The translations under genes were made by a program, and so were the position numbers. From Mixta tenebrionis (GTDB lineage Bacteria > Pseudomonadota > Gammaproteobacteria > Enterobacterales > Enterobacteriaceae): a stretch of 64,000 bases of DNA. The notes below the pieces were generated by a model. That model was not told where the DNA came from, made no database searches, and saw only the letters and a program-made list of their open reading frames with translations. Shown one piece after another: positions 52,521 through 63,840 of this stretch (positions are counted from its first letter, which is position 1; every line of letters starts with the position of its first letter). The DNA lies in contig NZ_VHQI01000014.1 of assembly GCF_006517625.1 (NCBI RefSeq), positions 1-64,000 on the forward strand. The letters are read 5' to 3'.

Positions 52521-52544
52521 AGCAGAAGCAGAAGCAGAAGCAGA
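52521..52544. repeat. Hexamer microsatellite (AGCAGA)x4
   Basis: Four exact AGCAGA copies next to further purine-rich sequence, just past the tRNA operon terminator. Noncoding; possibly slippage-prone. Confidence 0.8.
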
Positions 52545-52551
52545 ACGATAA

Positions 52552-52579
52552 AAACAAAAAAACCTGCGTTATGCAGGTT
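52552..52579 (-). terminator. Terminator of the tRNA operon
   Basis: On the minus strand AACCTGC, five bases and GCAGGTT are followed by a T-rich run (GTT then TTTTTTG). It lies eight bases after the proM CCA end. Confidence 0.88.
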
Positions 52580-52586
52580 AATAAGA

Positions 52587-52663
52587 TGGTCGGCGAGAGA
52601 GGATTCGAACCTCCGACCCACTGGTCCCAAACCAGTTGCGCTACCAAGCTGCGCTACTCGCCG
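52587..52663 (-). tRNA. proM: tRNA-Pro (TGG)
   Basis: 77 bases including encoded CCA. Acceptor CGGCGAG/CTCGCCG, anticodon TGG in the loop of stem CTGGT/ACCAG, T-loop GTTCGAATC. Last of four genes in the argX-hisR-leuT-proM order of E. coli. Confidence 0.97.
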
Positions 52664-52695
52664 ACGTATACTCTTACTCTTTACTTACTCTTGCC

Positions 52696-52782
52696 TGGTG
52701 CGAAGAGAGGGACTTGAACCCTCACGTCCGTTAAGACACTAACACCTGAAGCTAGCGCGTCTACCAATTCCGCCACCTTCGC
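52696..52782 (-). tRNA. leuT: tRNA-Leu (CAG)
   Basis: 87 bases with the long variable arm of class II tRNAs and encoded CCA. Starts GCGAAGGTGGCGGAATTGG, anticodon CAG in GCTTCAGGTGT, T-loop GTTCAAGTC. Confidence 0.97.
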
Positions 52783-52798
52783 ATGTTCCAGCAAAAGT

Positions 52799-52875
52799 TG
52801 GGGTGGCTAATGGGACTCGAACCCACGACAACTGGAATCACAATCCAGGGCTCTACCAACTGAGCTATAGCCACC
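52799..52875 (-). tRNA. hisR: tRNA-His (GTG)
   Basis: 77 bases including the encoded G at -1 that pairs with C73, and CCA. Starts GGTGGCTATAGCTCAG, anticodon GTG in GGATTGTGATTCC. Confidence 0.97.
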
Positions 52876-52934
52876 ATTACTTCTTACTACTAACGCGGTA
52901 AATGTTACCACCGCAGCTCTTGCGCCCGGTTTAA

Positions 52935-53011
<77 letters not shown>

Positions 53012-53032
53012 GTAGCGCCGTTGCGGATGGGG

Positions 53033-53061
53033 ATACTACGGATTTGCGCCTGAGCTGTCCA
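53033..53061 (-). promoter_or_regulatory. Promoter of the argX-hisR-leuT-proM operon
   Basis: Minus-strand TGGACA (53061-53056), a 17-base spacer and TAGTAT (53038-53033), then a C/G-rich discriminator (CCCCATCCGC) as expected for a stringently controlled tRNA promoter. The argX 5' end is 22 bases beyond the -10. An A/T hairpin at about 53062-53084 just upstream may end wec transcripts. Confidence 0.7.
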
Positions 53062-53189
53062 GTGCTTTTTTAAGAAAAAAGTGCGTTTGATTAGGCTTTG
53101 TGCATTCCGTCTAAACAAACGCCGCCGTCACGCGTCAGATGGATAAAAATAGCGCGGGCGGCCGGTTAAACGCCATCCGCCGCGCGCAA

Positions 53190-53936
53190 TTACAGCTGCC
53201 CGCGGTAATAGTAACCGAGGAATTTCAGCAGCCGCAGCTGACGAGGCAGACGCCCTGGCTGGCTAAGCAGCCGATAGAGCCACTCCAGGCCCAGCCGCTG
53301 CCAGGCAGCCGGCGCGCGTTTGACGTGGCCGGTAAACACGTCGTAGGTGCCGCCTACCCCCATATACAGCGCCTGTGGGCACACCGCTTTACATGCCTGC
53401 ATCAGCAGCTCCTGCTTCGGCGATCCCATCGCCACCGTGACGATCTTCGCTCCGCTTGCCGCCACGCGCTGAAACAGCGCGTCACGCTCGCTATCGTTAA
53501 AATAGCCATGCTGGGTGCCAACAATATTAACCTGCCACTGACGCCGCAGCTTCTCTACCGTCTCTTCCATCACCTGCGGCTTACCGCCGATCAGGAACAC
53601 CGGTATACCCAGCTTTCCGGCGCGCGCCATCAGCGCTTCCCATAAATCGGCGCCCGCAATACGCGCTACCTGCGCCTGCGGATACTTTTTACGGATAGCG
53701 CGCACGATGCTAATGCCGTCAGAATATTTAAACTCCGCCGCATCGATCAGCTGGCGCAGCGCGGGATTATTTTCATAGGTCAGCACTTTTTCCGCATTGA
53801 TAGCGACCAGCGTACCGCTGCGTACCTCCCCATCCGGGCAAAGGTAGTCAAGACAGGCGGACATATCGGTAAAGCCCTGCAGCGTAATGCCGCGAATCAC
53901 ATATTGGGGCAGATTTGGCATAGCGTTTATTTTCAT
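53190..53936 (-). CDS. wecG: UDP-ManNAcA transferase WecG (lipid II ECA synthase)
   Basis: Adds N-acetylmannosaminuronic acid to lipid I in enterobacterial common antigen (ECA) synthesis at the inner membrane. The 248-residue WecG/TagA-family enzyme has [46 protein letters not shown]-like [24 protein letters not shown] and [18 protein letters not shown]. It is the last gene of the wec cluster; E. coli has yifK between it and argX, absent here. Confidence 0.95.
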   Translation of the reverse strand: MKINAMPNLPQYVIRGITLQGFTDMSACLDYLCPDGEVRSGTLVAINAEKVLTYENNPALRQLIDAAEFKYSDGISIVRAIRKKYPQAQVARIAGADLWEALMARAGKLGIPVFLIGGKPQVMEETVEKLRRQWQVNIVGTQHGYFNDSERDALFQRVAASGAKIVTVAMGSPKQELLMQACKAVCPQALYMGVGGTYDVFTGHVKRAPAAWQRLGLEWLYRLLSQPGRLPRQLRLLKFLGYYYRGQL

Positions 53937-53942
53937 CTTCCA

Positions 53943-55304
53943 TTACTCCGGCGACGCTGGCAGCGCCTCAGAGGCCAGCGCACCGCGCTGACGCGGGCGG
54001 ATTAAACCGGCGCTATCCAGCAGCCAGAAAAGTAGTTTAGCGATAACGACGCAAGCGGCAAAAACCAGGCAGAAAAAGACCACGCGGCTGACGAAGGCGT
54101 CCAGCCCTTCACGCGCCAGCACGATGATGTTAAACACCGCGCCGAAGCAGAAGCTCTGCATAATGGCCGACTTATAGCGGTTCGGATGCTGTCGGCCCCG
54201 CTCATACAGCCAGTCGAACCATTTAATAATCAGCCCCACCGCTATCGCGCCCACCGGGATAAAAGCCGCGCCGCCCATTACCACCAGCGATCCCAGCAGC
54301 GTAGGCGATATCGCCAGGCCGGAATGATTATTCAGGACTTCCCAGGTAAAGTAGTTGGCGCTGTTCAACACCATTGACGGGCGCTCCGGCCACAGCCAGC
54401 CGGGGATAAAGACGTAAAAGTCACGCACAATCGGCGCCAGCCCCTGGAAATGGATGTTGTCATAGTTTTGCAGCAGCAGCGCCAGATTTTCCCACGGCGA
54501 GAAGGTATCGCGCGTCAGATAAAGAAAGGTGTACAGCGCCTGCTCGCCGCTTACGTCAAGGTTATAGCGCCGCAGCGCCAGCCAGAACATGCCGACAATG
54601 CCGAATACCCCGGCGGCGGCCAGCATCCACAGCGTAATCCAGCCGCGAATAATGCCGATAAACAGAAACAGCGAGAAAGCGATAATAATGTTGGCGCGGG
54701 TGCCGCCGACGATGGCATAGGTCAACAGACCGAAGGCGACGGTGCTGGCCAGGAAGAACAGCCACGCTTTACGCCCCGGCTGCAGAAAGTAAACCACCAG
54801 CATCGCCGGAATAAAGAAATAGAAGAATCGCTTCAACGCCACGCCGGAAACCTCGCTGGAAAAAATTTCGCTGTAGGCGTGCAGGCGAAACAGCAGAAAA
54901 CCGTTGCGCATAAAAAAGATGGCCACCGTCGCCAGCGCCAGCAGCGCCAGAATCCCCCAGATCAGATGCGCCTCTACGCGGTTTATGCTAAACAGGCTGC
55001 GCTCCTGGCTATTCCGGCGCGCGCGCAGGCGCGTTTTGTAGCTGACATAATAGATCGCGTAAAAGCTGGCGGCGGCCAGCTGCGCCTGTAGCAAATACGC
55101 AGGCGGCACCACCGCGACATCGAAGCGAAATACCAGCAGGCAGGTGAGCGGAAAGCCAAAATAGAAGGTCAGCAAAAACAGCAGCGAGAAAAAAACGTTG
55201 AAGTTAAAGCGTACCCGACGGAACTCGCGCCACGTCAGCGTCAGGATAAAGGCCAGCGAAATCAGCCACACCAGCAGCAGGCCGCCGAACTCGGTCAGGC
55301 TCAT
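53943..55304 (-). CDS. wzyE: ECA polymerase WzyE
   Basis: Inner membrane polymerase that joins ECA trisaccharide repeats on the periplasmic side, with chain length set by WzzE. It has 453 residues and about 11-12 spans. The conserved loop with [29 protein letters not shown] is family-specific. The C-terminal about 20 residues are polar. It overlaps wecF by four bases. Confidence 0.94.
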   Translation of the reverse strand: MSLTEFGGLLLVWLISLAFILTLTWREFRRVRFNFNVFFSLLFLLTFYFGFPLTCLLVFRFDVAVVPPAYLLQAQLAAASFYAIYYVSYKTRLRARRNSQERSLFSINRVEAHLIWGILALLALATVAIFFMRNGFLLFRLHAYSEIFSSEVSGVALKRFFYFFIPAMLVVYFLQPGRKAWLFFLASTVAFGLLTYAIVGGTRANIIIAFSLFLFIGIIRGWITLWMLAAAGVFGIVGMFWLALRRYNLDVSGEQALYTFLYLTRDTFSPWENLALLLQNYDNIHFQGLAPIVRDFYVFIPGWLWPERPSMVLNSANYFTWEVLNNHSGLAISPTLLGSLVVMGGAAFIPVGAIAVGLIIKWFDWLYERGRQHPNRYKSAIMQSFCFGAVFNIIVLAREGLDAFVSRVVFFCLVFAACVVIAKLLFWLLDSAGLIRPRQRGALASEALPASPE

Positions 55305-56374
55305 GCCGTTTCTCCTTCTGCCAGCGTCAGCGCCTGACGCCAGCCGCTGATAAAGGCGGGATCGAAAAAGGCGATGCTGCTTTTATCGATACCCGTCAGC
55401 TGCTGACGCGCCTGCGCGACAACCTGCTGATTCAGCGCGTCGGTAGCAAACAGCACCGGCAGCTGCTGCTCAACCATATCCTGCCAGAAGGGATTTTTGC
55501 GATTCAGCACCACCGGCACATTGGCCTGTATCAGCAAACAGAGCGTACCAATACCCTGCTGCCGTTCAAAAACAAAGTAGCCGAGATCGCAGTCGGCGAT
55601 AAGCTGGAGGTAATCGTCAAAGGCCAGGTTATCCGTCAGCAGCTCAACCTGACCGGCGGTAAACAGCGACTGCGCGGCGGCGCGCACCTGGCTGATATAG
55701 TCCTGATTATGCGCCGGGTAGCCCATAGGTACGATAATCCGCACCTCTTCGCCAAACTGCCGGCGTATCGCCTGCAGCGCCGGGATATGACGGTTGCTGG
55801 CATCGCCGGAATTGCCCAGCAACAGGGTAAAAACCCGATCCTGTCGCTGCCGTGCCGGCATCTTCTGGTGCATGCGCGTCGGGAAATAGAGCAGCGAGGC
55901 GGGCACGCGACGGTGGCGCTGCTGATAATGGCTGATATCGCCGCGCGTGGCGAACAGATGCGCCACTTTTCCCTGCGCCAGCCGGCGCAGCAGATAAAAC
56001 AGGCGAAATTTAAGGCGCCGCGACTCTTCATAGAGATCGGCGCCCCAGACGTGCCAGTAAACCTGACGGCGACGCAGCCCGCCGCTCAACAGCGCCAGCC
56101 AGAGCCAGGGATTAAACTGGCCGTGGAGAAAAAAACGCGTCTGACGATCGCGCGCCAGCTTCAGCACCGCCTGCGCCAGCGCTTTTTTACCGGCAAAAAC
56201 CTCGATTTGTAACCCCGGATAGCGGCTTTGCAGCGCGGCCTCGCGGCTTACGACCATAAACCGGCGCGGTGTGCGCGTGGGCTGCGCCTCGTGCAGCGCC
56301 TCGTTAAAAAAGCGCAGCACCGTGTGATTGTGATGCGGGATGTCTGAGCCCAGTACATGAATCAATGTCGTCAT
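55301..56374 (-). CDS. wecF: Fuc4NAc transferase WecF (lipid III ECA synthase)
   Basis: Glycosyltransferase adding 4-acetamido-4,6-dideoxygalactose, the third ECA sugar. The ATG at 56374 gives 357 residues starting [23 protein letters not shown] as in E. coli and makes an ATGA with the wzxE stop; the frame extends four codons further up. Conserved [39 protein letters not shown] and [13 protein letters not shown]. Confidence 0.95.
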   Translation of the reverse strand: MTTLIHVLGSDIPHHNHTVLRFFNEALHEAQPTRTPRRFMVVSREAALQSRYPGLQIEVFAGKKALAQAVLKLARDRQTRFFLHGQFNPWLWLALLSGGLRRRQVYWHVWGADLYEESRRLKFRLFYLLRRLAQGKVAHLFATRGDISHYQQRHRRVPASLLYFPTRMHQKMPARQRQDRVFTLLLGNSGDASNRHIPALQAIRRQFGEEVRIIVPMGYPAHNQDYISQVRAAAQSLFTAGQVELLTDNLAFDDYLQLIADCDLGYFVFERQQGIGTLCLLIQANVPVVLNRKNPFWQDMVEQQLPVLFATDALNQQVVAQARQQLTGIDKSSIAFFDPAFISGWRQALTLAEGETA

Positions 56375-57621
56375 ACTCTTCGGCAATAAATCAAAAAGGC
56401 AAACAAACAGAGCGCAAAATAGACAATATAGGTCGCCATATAGGCCTGCGCCGCCCCGGCGGCGCCGGAAAGCGGGATCAGCCAGCGAGAAAAAGCGGTC
56501 AGTAAAATAAACTGGCTAAGCTCGGCGGCAATATAAAAACGCAGCGAGGCTTTCGCAATCACCAGATAGCCGAAAACGTAAGCGCCCACCTTCAGCACAT
56601 CGCCAGTCAGCTGCCAGACAAACAGATCGCGCATGCCGTGAAATTCACTGGAAAACAGTAGCCAGATCGCCACATCGCGCAGCAGCCAGACGCAGAAGCC
56701 TACGCCAGCCACCAGCGGCAGCACAAAGCGCAGCGTGCGCAGAATTTCCCGCGTAATATCCGCTTTGCTTTCCAGTCTTGAGAGCGTCGGCAGCAGCCAG
56801 ACGCTAAAGGTGGCGGTAATAAATTGCAGCCAGGCGTCGGAAATCGTCGTCACGCCCTGCCACAGGCCGACATCCTGCCAGCTGTAACGCGCCGCCAGCA
56901 GATTACGCATCATCATCCAGGCAATCGGCAGCGTGGCGGAGGTAATAAGCGCCATCAGGGTAAATTTCGCCAGCTGGCGAGCGAGATCGCTATGCCAGCG
57001 CGGCAGCAGCGCGCGCAGCGGCAGGCGATCGCGCCGGATCAGCAGCAGCATCGCCGGAAACACGATCAGCGCAGGCACCACCGCCAGGCCAACCAGCGCG
57101 CCGCGATAGCCTCCCAGCCAGTAGCAAATCACATAGCCGATCACGCCAATTACGCTGCCCGCCATCAGCGATAGCGCATTGCCCATCGCATCGCGGAAAC
57201 CTTTCATAATCGCCAGCGCCAGGTTCGCCCAGGCGATGCCCAGCTGTAAAAACGCGACGATACGAATAATTTGCTGGTAGCCGTCGTGACCAAACAGCGC
57301 CTGGCTGATCGGCCCGGCGGCCAGCAGAAAGACCAGCGCCAGCAGCAGAGAGAACCCCAGCACCATCGCCGAGGCGGTGCCGGTAACCCTGGCCAGCTGC
57401 TGCGGCTGCTGTTGATACTGCGCCACATATTTAGTGACGCCGTTAAAGATGCCGGCGCCGGCCAGCACGCCCAGTACGGTAATCAACTGACGAAAATTCC
57501 CCGCCTGGCCGACGCCCGCCGGGCCGAAGCTTACCGCCAGCAGCTTCACCACCAGCAAACCGGCGGCGATTTTTACCAGCGTGGACGCGGCGGTCCACAC
57601 TGAGGCTTTAGCAAGTGACAT
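56371..57621 (-). CDS. wzxE: ECA lipid III flippase WzxE
   Basis: MOP-superfamily flippase moving undecaprenyl-diphosphate-linked ECA trisaccharide across the inner membrane. 416 residues, about 12 spans. N-terminus [21 protein letters not shown] and loops such as [14 protein letters not shown] and [21 protein letters not shown] match the family. One base separates it from wecE. Confidence 0.95.
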   Translation of the reverse strand: MSLAKASVWTAASTLVKIAAGLLVVKLLAVSFGPAGVGQAGNFRQLITVLGVLAGAGIFNGVTKYVAQYQQQPQQLARVTGTASAMVLGFSLLLALVFLLAAGPISQALFGHDGYQQIIRIVAFLQLGIAWANLALAIMKGFRDAMGNALSLMAGSVIGVIGYVICYWLGGYRGALVGLAVVPALIVFPAMLLLIRRDRLPLRALLPRWHSDLARQLAKFTLMALITSATLPIAWMMMRNLLAARYSWQDVGLWQGVTTISDAWLQFITATFSVWLLPTLSRLESKADITREILRTLRFVLPLVAGVGFCVWLLRDVAIWLLFSSEFHGMRDLFVWQLTGDVLKVGAYVFGYLVIAKASLRFYIAAELSQFILLTAFSRWLIPLSGAAGAAQAYMATYIVYFALCLFAFLIYCRRV

Positions 57622-57622
57622 A

Positions 57623-58753
57623 TCAGGCGAAGAAGCTCAGCAGAGAATTAATCACCGTGCTCTGGTTATTCTCCGACAGATTGTAAAACAGCGGCAGGCG
57701 CAGCAGGCGTTCGCTCTCGGCGGTGGTGTAACGATCCTCGCCGTCAAAGCGGCCAAAGCGTTCTCCGGCAGGCGAGCTGTGCAGCGGAATATAGTGGAAT
57801 ACCGCCAGGATCTCCGCTTCTTTCAGCCATTCGATAAGCGCCGCGCGATCTTCGCCATCGCGCAGCTTGATGTAGAACATATGGGCGTTGTGCTGACAGT
57901 GCGGCGGCAGTGCGGGCAGCGATATGCGCCCGCTGGCGGCGATCGGCTGCAGCGCCTCATAATAGCGCTGCCAGAGCGCCAGACGCTGCTGATTCACGCG
58001 CGTGGCCGCCTCCAGCTGCGCCCAGAGGTAAGCCGCCTGCAAATCGGACATCAGGTAGCTGGAGCCGATATCGCGCCAGGTATACTTATCCACCTGCCCG
58101 CGAAAGAACTGGCTGCGGTTGGTGCCTTTTTCACGGATGATCTCAGCTCTTTCCGCCAGCGCTTCATCATTGATTAAGGTCGCGCCGCCTTCGCCGCCCG
58201 CGGTGTAATTTTTGGTTTCGTGAAAGCTAAAACAGCCGATATGACCAATGCTGCCCAGCGCCCGCCCCTTCCAGGTTGACATCACGCCCTGCGCCGCATC
58301 CTCAATAACATACAGCTGATGCTTCTTCGCCAGCGCCATGATGACATCCATTTCGCAGGGTACGCCCGCATAGTGAACCGGCACGATCGCCCGTGTTTTA
58401 TCGGTAATCGCCGCTTCGATGCGCGTTTCGTCGATATTCATCGTATCCGGACGCACGTCAACAAAGACGATTTTGGCGCCGCGCAGCACAAAAGCGTTGG
58501 CGGTAGAGACAAAGGTATAGCTCGGCATGATGACTTCATCGCCGGGCTGGATATCGATCAGCAGCGCGGCCATTTCCAGCGAGGCGGTACAGGAGGGCGT
58601 CAGCAGCACTTTTTTACTGCCGAAACGCTGTTCCATCCACTGCTGGCAGCGGCGCGTAAAGCCCCCGTCGCCGCACAGCTTGCCGCTTTCCATCGCAGAC
58701 TGCATATATTCAAGTTCGGTTCCCACCACCGGTGGCGCATTAAATGGAATCAT
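57623..58753 (-). CDS. wecE: dTDP-4-amino-4,6-dideoxygalactose transaminase
   Basis: PLP-dependent sugar aminotransferase producing dTDP-Fuc4N from dTDP-4-keto-6-deoxyglucose. The ATG at 58753 gives 376 residues starting MIPFNAPPVVGTELEYMQ, the E. coli length; 15 upstream codons are rejected. PLP site: VIEDAAQGVM and Schiff-base Lys in CFSFHETKNYTAGGEGG (about 181). Confidence 0.97.
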   Translation of the reverse strand: MIPFNAPPVVGTELEYMQSAMESGKLCGDGGFTRRCQQWMEQRFGSKKVLLTPSCTASLEMAALLIDIQPGDEVIMPSYTFVSTANAFVLRGAKIVFVDVRPDTMNIDETRIEAAITDKTRAIVPVHYAGVPCEMDVIMALAKKHQLYVIEDAAQGVMSTWKGRALGSIGHIGCFSFHETKNYTAGGEGGATLINDEALAERAEIIREKGTNRSQFFRGQVDKYTWRDIGSSYLMSDLQAAYLWAQLEAATRVNQQRLALWQRYYEALQPIAASGRISLPALPPHCQHNAHMFYIKLRDGEDRAALIEWLKEAEILAVFHYIPLHSSPAGERFGRFDGEDRYTTAESERLLRLPLFYNLSENNQSTVINSLLSFFA

Positions 58754-58757
58754 GACG

Positions 58758-59450
58758 TTACCTGTATAGCCAATAAGCGGTGCTGTCGATAACGGCACCG
58801 CAACGAAGATAAAGCCGCATGGCGGCCAGATTGCCGAGCTGGGTTGCCACGCGCAGCCTGCTCAAACGTCGTGCGCGGCACCAGTCCGTCGCCGCCAGCA
58901 TCAGCCGCGTGCCGACGCCCTGTCCCTGCGCAGCGGGCAGCGTCGCCAGCAGGCCAATACGCGCTTCATCGGCGCCGGTCTCACGCAGCGAGACAAAACC
59001 CTGTAGCCCGCCCTGCTCATCGTGCGCAAGCAGGCACTGATTATCGAAGGCGCCCCGTACCGCGTTCTCAATCCACTGGGCATAAAAGCGCGCGCTGTCA
59101 TGCGGCAAATACCAGGGCGTGCGAAAGCGACTATGAACAAACGCCGCGCCTGCCGCGCTGCGCAGCGCTTCGATATGCTCCGGGCGCGCGATGCGAATGC
59201 CGGTTTGCCTTGCCGCCGCCGTCACCGCCAGCTGCAAATCCACCTCGCCCTCCACAAGGCGAAAACCCAGCCGCTGTAGCGCGTCCAGCCGCGCCGTCTG
59301 GCGACTATCTACCTTCGCCTGCACCAGATCGAAAGCGTCCAGCTGCTGCGCATCGAGCGTGGCGGCATCATCCCACACCAGCTGCGCGCTGCTGCGCTGG
59401 AAAAACCGGTTTTCCCAGTCGAGGGGCTTAATACTGGCGTGGACGGGCAT
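58758..59450 (-). CDS. wecD: dTDP-fucosamine acetyltransferase WecD
   Basis: GNAT enzyme that N-acetylates dTDP-Fuc4N. The ATG at 59450 gives 230 residues beginning [17 protein letters not shown], like E. coli WecD; the frame is open 25 codons further up. Acetyl-CoA motif A is [19 protein letters not shown], and the end [13 protein letters not shown] is conserved. Overlaps the end of rffH by 23 bases, an unusually long overlap for this operon. Confidence 0.93.
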   Translation of the reverse strand: MPVHASIKPLDWENRFFQRSSAQLVWDDAATLDAQQLDAFDLVQAKVDSRQTARLDALQRLGFRLVEGEVDLQLAVTAAARQTGIRIARPEHIEALRSAAGAAFVHSRFRTPWYLPHDSARFYAQWIENAVRGAFDNQCLLAHDEQGGLQGFVSLRETGADEARIGLLATLPAAQGQGVGTRLMLAATDWCRARRLSRLRVATQLGNLAAMRLYLRCGAVIDSTAYWLYR

Positions 59451-60309
59451 GAAGAATATCCAACAGATACTGGCCGTAGCCGGTTTTTTGCAGCGCCTGC
59501 GCCGCACGTCGCAGGCCGTCATCATCCAGCCAGCCGTTACGCCAGCCGATCTCTTCCAGACAGGCGACCTTAAAGCCCTGGCGCTTCTCTACCGTCTGAA
59601 CAAAGGTGCTGGCCTCAATCAGGCTGTCATGAGTGCCGGTATCGAGCCAGGCGAAACCGCGCCCCAGCAGCTCAACGTTCAGTTCGCCACGCTCCAGGTA
59701 GCGCTGATTAATCGAGGTGATTTCCAGCTCGCCGCGCGCCGAAGGCTTCACCTGGCGGGCGAACTCCACTACCTGGCTGTCGTAAAAGTAGAGGCCGGTA
59801 ATCGCCCAGTTTGATTTCGGCTGCGCCGGTTTTTCTTCCAGCGATACCGCGCGAAATTGATCGTCAAACTCCACCACGCCGAAGCGCTCCGGGTCCATTA
59901 CCTGATAGCCGAAGATGGTGGCGCCATGCCGCCGCGCCGCAACTTTTTTCAGCTTGGGGCTGAAGCCCTGACCAAACCAGATATTGTCGCCCAGGGCCAG
60001 GCAGCTCGGCTCGCCGTTCAGGAAGGTTTCGCCAATAATAAACGCCTGCGCCAGGCCGTCCGGGCTGGGCTGCACCGCATAGTCGAGCTGGATGCCGAAC
60101 TCGCTGCCGTTGCCCAACAGCCGCTGGAAATGCGGCATATCGTCCGGAGTGGTGATAATCAATATTTCACGAATGCCGGCCAGCATTAATACCGACAGCG
60201 GATAGTAGATCATCGGCTTGTCATAGACAGGCAGCAGCTGTTTCGAGATGCCGCGCGTAATCGGATGCAGCCGCGTCCCCGATCCGCCCGCCAGAATAAT
60301 GCCTTTCAT
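59428..60309 (-). CDS. rffH: Glucose-1-phosphate thymidylyltransferase
   Basis: Makes dTDP-glucose for the Fuc4NAc branch of ECA; paralogue of RmlA. 293 residues, with nucleotidyltransferase loop [32 protein letters not shown]-type start, [28 protein letters not shown] and [10 protein letters not shown]. The overlap with wecD and 11-base gap to rffG show a single operon. Confidence 0.95.
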   Translation of the reverse strand: MKGIILAGGSGTRLHPITRGISKQLLPVYDKPMIYYPLSVLMLAGIREILIITTPDDMPHFQRLLGNGSEFGIQLDYAVQPSPDGLAQAFIIGETFLNGEPSCLALGDNIWFGQGFSPKLKKVAARRHGATIFGYQVMDPERFGVVEFDDQFRAVSLEEKPAQPKSNWAITGLYFYDSQVVEFARQVKPSARGELEITSINQRYLERGELNVELLGRGFAWLDTGTHDSLIEASTFVQTVEKRQGFKVACLEEIGWRNGWLDDDGLRRAAQALQKTGYGQYLLDILHARPRQY

Positions 60310-60320
60310 CGTTATTGGCC

Positions 60321-61397
60321 TCAGTGAGAACTGTGAGAAAGCCCAAGCCGTTCGCCCTGGTAGCTGCCGTCAAGAATGCTGCGCCACCAGCTTTCATTGT
60401 TCAGATACCACAGCACCGTTTTACGTAGCCCGCTGGCGAAGGTTTCCTGCGGGCGCCAGCCCAGCTCGCGCTCGATTTTACCGGCATCGATGGCGTAACG
60501 CCGATCGTGACCGGGGCGATCGGCGACAAAGGCGATCAGCTCACGGAAGCGGGCGATCCCCGCCGGTTTCGCCGGCGCCAGCTCGTCCAGCAGATCGCAC
60601 AGCGCCTCTACCACATCGATATTGCGCTGCTCGTTGTGGCCGCCGATGTTGTAAGTCTCCCCGGCTTTTCCCTGCGTGACGACGGTAACCAGCGCGCGCG
60701 CATGGTCTTCAACGTAGAGCCAGTCGCGCACCTGACCGCCGTCGCCATACACCGGCAGCGGCTTGCCCGCCAGCGCGCTGATGATCATCAGCGGAATCAG
60801 TTTTTCCGGGAAATGACGCGGGCCATAGTTGTTAGAGCAGTTAGTGACGATAACCGGCAGGCCGTAGGTGCGCATCCAGGCGCGCACCAGATGATCGCTG
60901 CTCGCCTTGCTGGCGGAGTAAGGGCTGCTCGGCGCATAGGGCGTGGTTTCGGTAAAGAAATCGTCGCTGCCGTGCAGATCGCCGAACACCTCATCGGTAG
61001 AGATGTGGTGAAAAATAAACGCCGCCTGGCGTTCGGCAGAGAGGCCGCGCCAGTAGTGCCGCGCCGCCTCCAGCATCTGCCAGCTGCCGATAATATTGGT
61101 TTCCATAAACGGCCAGGAGCTGTCGATAGAGCGATCGACATGGCTTTCCGCCGCCAGGTGCATAATGTAGTCCGGCTGATAGTGCGCCATAACGCGGTCC
61201 AGCGCGGCGCGATCGCAGATATCCACCTTCTCAAAAGCAAAACGCTCGCTCTGTGCGACGTCCGCCAGCGAGGAGAGATTGCCCGCGTAGGTCAGCTTAT
61301 CCACCACCACCACGCGATGTTCCGTCTGCTGGATCAGATGGCGTACCACGGCTGAGCCGATAAAACCCGCGCCGCCGGTAACCAGAAACTGTTTCAT
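60321..61397 (-). CDS. rffG: dTDP-glucose 4,6-dehydratase
   Basis: SDR enzyme forming dTDP-4-keto-6-deoxyglucose; paralogue of RmlB. The ATG at 61397 ([17 protein letters not shown]) makes an ATGA with the wecC stop and has AGGGG seven bases before it; an ATG two codons earlier is less well spaced. 358 residues. NAD loop [12 protein letters not shown], catalytic STDEVFG and [12 protein letters not shown] (Tyr-x3-Lys). Confidence 0.96.
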   Translation of the reverse strand: MKQFLVTGGAGFIGSAVVRHLIQQTEHRVVVVDKLTYAGNLSSLADVAQSERFAFEKVDICDRAALDRVMAHYQPDYIMHLAAESHVDRSIDSSWPFMETNIIGSWQMLEAARHYWRGLSAERQAAFIFHHISTDEVFGDLHGSDDFFTETTPYAPSSPYSASKASSDHLVRAWMRTYGLPVIVTNCSNNYGPRHFPEKLIPLMIISALAGKPLPVYGDGGQVRDWLYVEDHARALVTVVTQGKAGETYNIGGHNEQRNIDVVEALCDLLDELAPAKPAGIARFRELIAFVADRPGHDRRYAIDAGKIERELGWRPQETFASGLRKTVLWYLNNESWWRSILDGSYQGERLGLSHSSH

Positions 61398-62656
61398 CGC
61401 CATACCCCTTTGGTATCCACCACCCAGCGCTGCGCCACCTGCTCGCCCGCTACCGCCCGGAACTCACGGTGATCGACCAGCATCACCAGCACATCCGCCT
61501 GTTCAAGCGCCTGCTGCTGAGTGACCAGCGTGGCGTCATTCGCCAGCTTCGTAGGGATTTGCTTCACGTTAGGCTCGACCACCCAGGTGGCGCCGCTGTG
61601 CCAGTCGGCAATCAGGTGCGCCACTTCCATCGCCGGGCTTTCACGCAGATCGTCGATATTGGGCTTAAACGCCAGGCCAAAGCAGGCGATGGTTAGCTCG
61701 CCGGCACGTTTGCCGCTGTTGGTCAGGCAATCGGCCACGGCGGCTTTTACCTGGTTCAGCACCCAGTGCGGCTTGGCGTCGTTCACCTCGCGCGCGGTAC
61801 GAATCAGACGCGCCAGATCGGGGTTCTGCGCCACGATAAACCAGGGATCGACCGCGATGCAGTGGCCACCGACGCCCGGCCCCGGCTGCAGGATATTGAC
61901 GCGCGGATGGCGGTTTGCCAGCGCAATCAGCTCCCAGACGTTAATGCCCTGCTGGGCGCAAATCAGCGACAGTTCGTTAGCGAAAGCGATATTGACGTCG
62001 CGGAAGCTGTTTTCCGTCAGCTTGCACATCTCCGCCGTGCGGGCATTGGTAATTACGCACTCGCCTTCAAGGAAGATACGATAAAGCTCGCTGGCGCGCG
62101 CCGAACAGGCGGGCGTCATGCCGCCTACGACACGATCGTTTTTAATCAGTTCCACCATCACCTGGCCAGGCAGTACGCGTTCCGGGCAGTAGGCGATATG
62201 AATATCGGGCGAGTCTGCCTGCTGGTGGGGGAAAGTTAAATCGGGGCGCGCCTCCGCCAGCCACTGCGCCATTTGCTCTGTCGCGCCCACCGGCGAAGTG
62301 GATTCCAGGATCACCAGATCGCCCTTTTTCAGCACCGGCGCCAGCGACAGCGCCGCTGCCTGGACATAGGCGAGATCGGGCTGGTGGTCGCCTTTAAAGG
62401 GCGTCGGCACGGCAATCAGGAAGGCATCGGCCGCAACCGGCTGCGTCGCGGCGCGTAAAAAACCCGCCTGCACCGCCTTTTTCACCACCGCATCCAGATC
62501 CGGTTCAACAATATGAATTTCCCCGCGGTTAATGGTTTCCACCGCATGGGCGTTGATATCCACGCCAACAACGTTTTGCCCGCGCGAAGCGAAAGCCGCC
62601 GCGGTAGGCAGGCCGATATAACCAAGGCCAATGACCGAAATAGTATTAAAGCTCAT
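61394..62656 (-). CDS. wecC: UDP-N-acetyl-D-mannosamine dehydrogenase
   Basis: NAD-dependent four-electron oxidation of UDP-ManNAc to UDP-ManNAcA. 420 residues of the UDP-glucose/GDP-mannose dehydrogenase family: Rossmann loop [16 protein letters not shown], substrate-binding [30 protein letters not shown], and catalytic Cys in [16 protein letters not shown] (about 269). ATGA overlaps at both ends. Confidence 0.97.
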   Translation of the reverse strand: MSFNTISVIGLGYIGLPTAAAFASRGQNVVGVDINAHAVETINRGEIHIVEPDLDAVVKKAVQAGFLRAATQPVAADAFLIAVPTPFKGDHQPDLAYVQAAALSLAPVLKKGDLVILESTSPVGATEQMAQWLAEARPDLTFPHQQADSPDIHIAYCPERVLPGQVMVELIKNDRVVGGMTPACSARASELYRIFLEGECVITNARTAEMCKLTENSFRDVNIAFANELSLICAQQGINVWELIALANRHPRVNILQPGPGVGGHCIAVDPWFIVAQNPDLARLIRTAREVNDAKPHWVLNQVKAAVADCLTNSGKRAGELTIACFGLAFKPNIDDLRESPAMEVAHLIADWHSGATWVVEPNVKQIPTKLANDATLVTQQQALEQADVLVMLVDHREFRAVAGEQVAQRWVVDTKGVWR

Positions 62657-63783
62657 AGCGTTACTCTGTTATTTTTTAGCGCCTGCAAAATACGGGCGCA
62701 GGCATGCCCATCGCCATATGGGTTATGCGCGCGGCTCATTGTTTGCCAGGCTTCTTCGTGAGTGAGCAGATGATTAACCTCTGCGACAATCTTCTCTTCG
62801 TCCGTCCCCACCAGCCGTACCGTACCGGCAGCTACCGCCTCCGGGCGCTCGGTGGTTTCCCGCATCACCAGTACCGGCTTGCCGAGCGAAGGCGCTTCTT
62901 CCTGAATGCCGCCGGAATCGGTGAGGATCAGCCACGCGCGGTGCATCAGCCAGACAAACGGCAGGTATTCCTGCGGGTCGATCAGCACGATATTGTCGAT
63001 ACCGCTCAGAATACGGTTGACCGGCTCGCTAACGTTCGGATTCAGGTGAACCGGATAAACAATCTGTACTTCCGGATGCTGTAGCGCCAGCTTCGCCAGC
63101 GCGCTGCAAATACGCTCAAAGCCGCCGCCAAAACTTTCACGGCGATGCCCCGTCACCAGGATCATTTTCTTTGATGCATCGAGGAACGGATAGCGCGCCG
63201 CCAGATCGTCGTAGTGCTGACGATCAGAGAGGATACGATCGCGTACCCAGAGCAGCGCATCGATTACCGTATTGCCGGTAACAAAAATCCGGCTGTCCGG
63301 CAGGTTCTCGCGCAACAGGTTCTGCCGGGAGTTTTCCGTCGGGGTAAAGTGCCAGGTCGCCAGATGGCCGGTTAACTTGCGGTTGGCCTCTTCCGGCCAG
63401 GGGGAATAGAGATCGCCGGTGCGTAAGCCAGCCTCAACGTGCCCTACCGGGATGCGATGATAAAAAGCCGCCAGGCTGGCCGCCAGCGTGGTGGTGGTAT
63501 CGCCGTGCACCAGCACCACATCGGGACGGAATTCGGCAAAAACCTGCTTCAATCCTTCAAGGATGCGGCTGGTAATTTCGGTCAGCCCCTGTTCCGGGCG
63601 CATGATATCCAGATCGTAATCAGGCTTGAGCGCAAACAGACGCAAAACCTGATCGAGCATTTCCCGATGCTGGGCGGTGACGCACAGACGAGCGTCAAAG
63701 GCGTCATCATTCGCCAGCGCATGAACCAGAGGCGCCATCTTTATAGCTTCCGGCCTCGTACCAAATACGGTCAGTACTTTCAC
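62653..63783 (-). CDS. wecB: UDP-N-acetylglucosamine 2-epimerase
   Basis: Interconverts UDP-GlcNAc and UDP-ManNAc, the first committed step toward ManNAcA. 376 residues. [56 protein letters not shown] and [29 protein letters not shown]-type block show the family. About 57 bases separate it from wzzE. Confidence 0.97.
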   Translation of the reverse strand: MKVLTVFGTRPEAIKMAPLVHALANDDAFDARLCVTAQHREMLDQVLRLFALKPDYDLDIMRPEQGLTEITSRILEGLKQVFAEFRPDVVLVHGDTTTTLAASLAAFYHRIPVGHVEAGLRTGDLYSPWPEEANRKLTGHLATWHFTPTENSRQNLLRENLPDSRIFVTGNTVIDALLWVRDRILSDRQHYDDLAARYPFLDASKKMILVTGHRRESFGGGFERICSALAKLALQHPEVQIVYPVHLNPNVSEPVNRILSGIDNIVLIDPQEYLPFVWLMHRAWLILTDSGGIQEEAPSLGKPVLVMRETTERPEAVAAGTVRLVGTDEEKIVAEVNHLLTHEEAWQTMSRAHNPYGDGHACARILQALKNNRVTL

Positions 63784-63840
63784 TGTTTTTCTCTTCGTTC
63801 TTTAGCCGCGTCAGACACAGCAACGCCTGCAACGCGCATT

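Noticed and set aside
52399-52647. 82-codon minus-strand frame with a Cys/Phe-rich run
   Set aside because: Its first third is read from the proM tRNA and the rest crosses the terminator and hexamer repeat; the amino acid run is a product of the purine-rich repeat.
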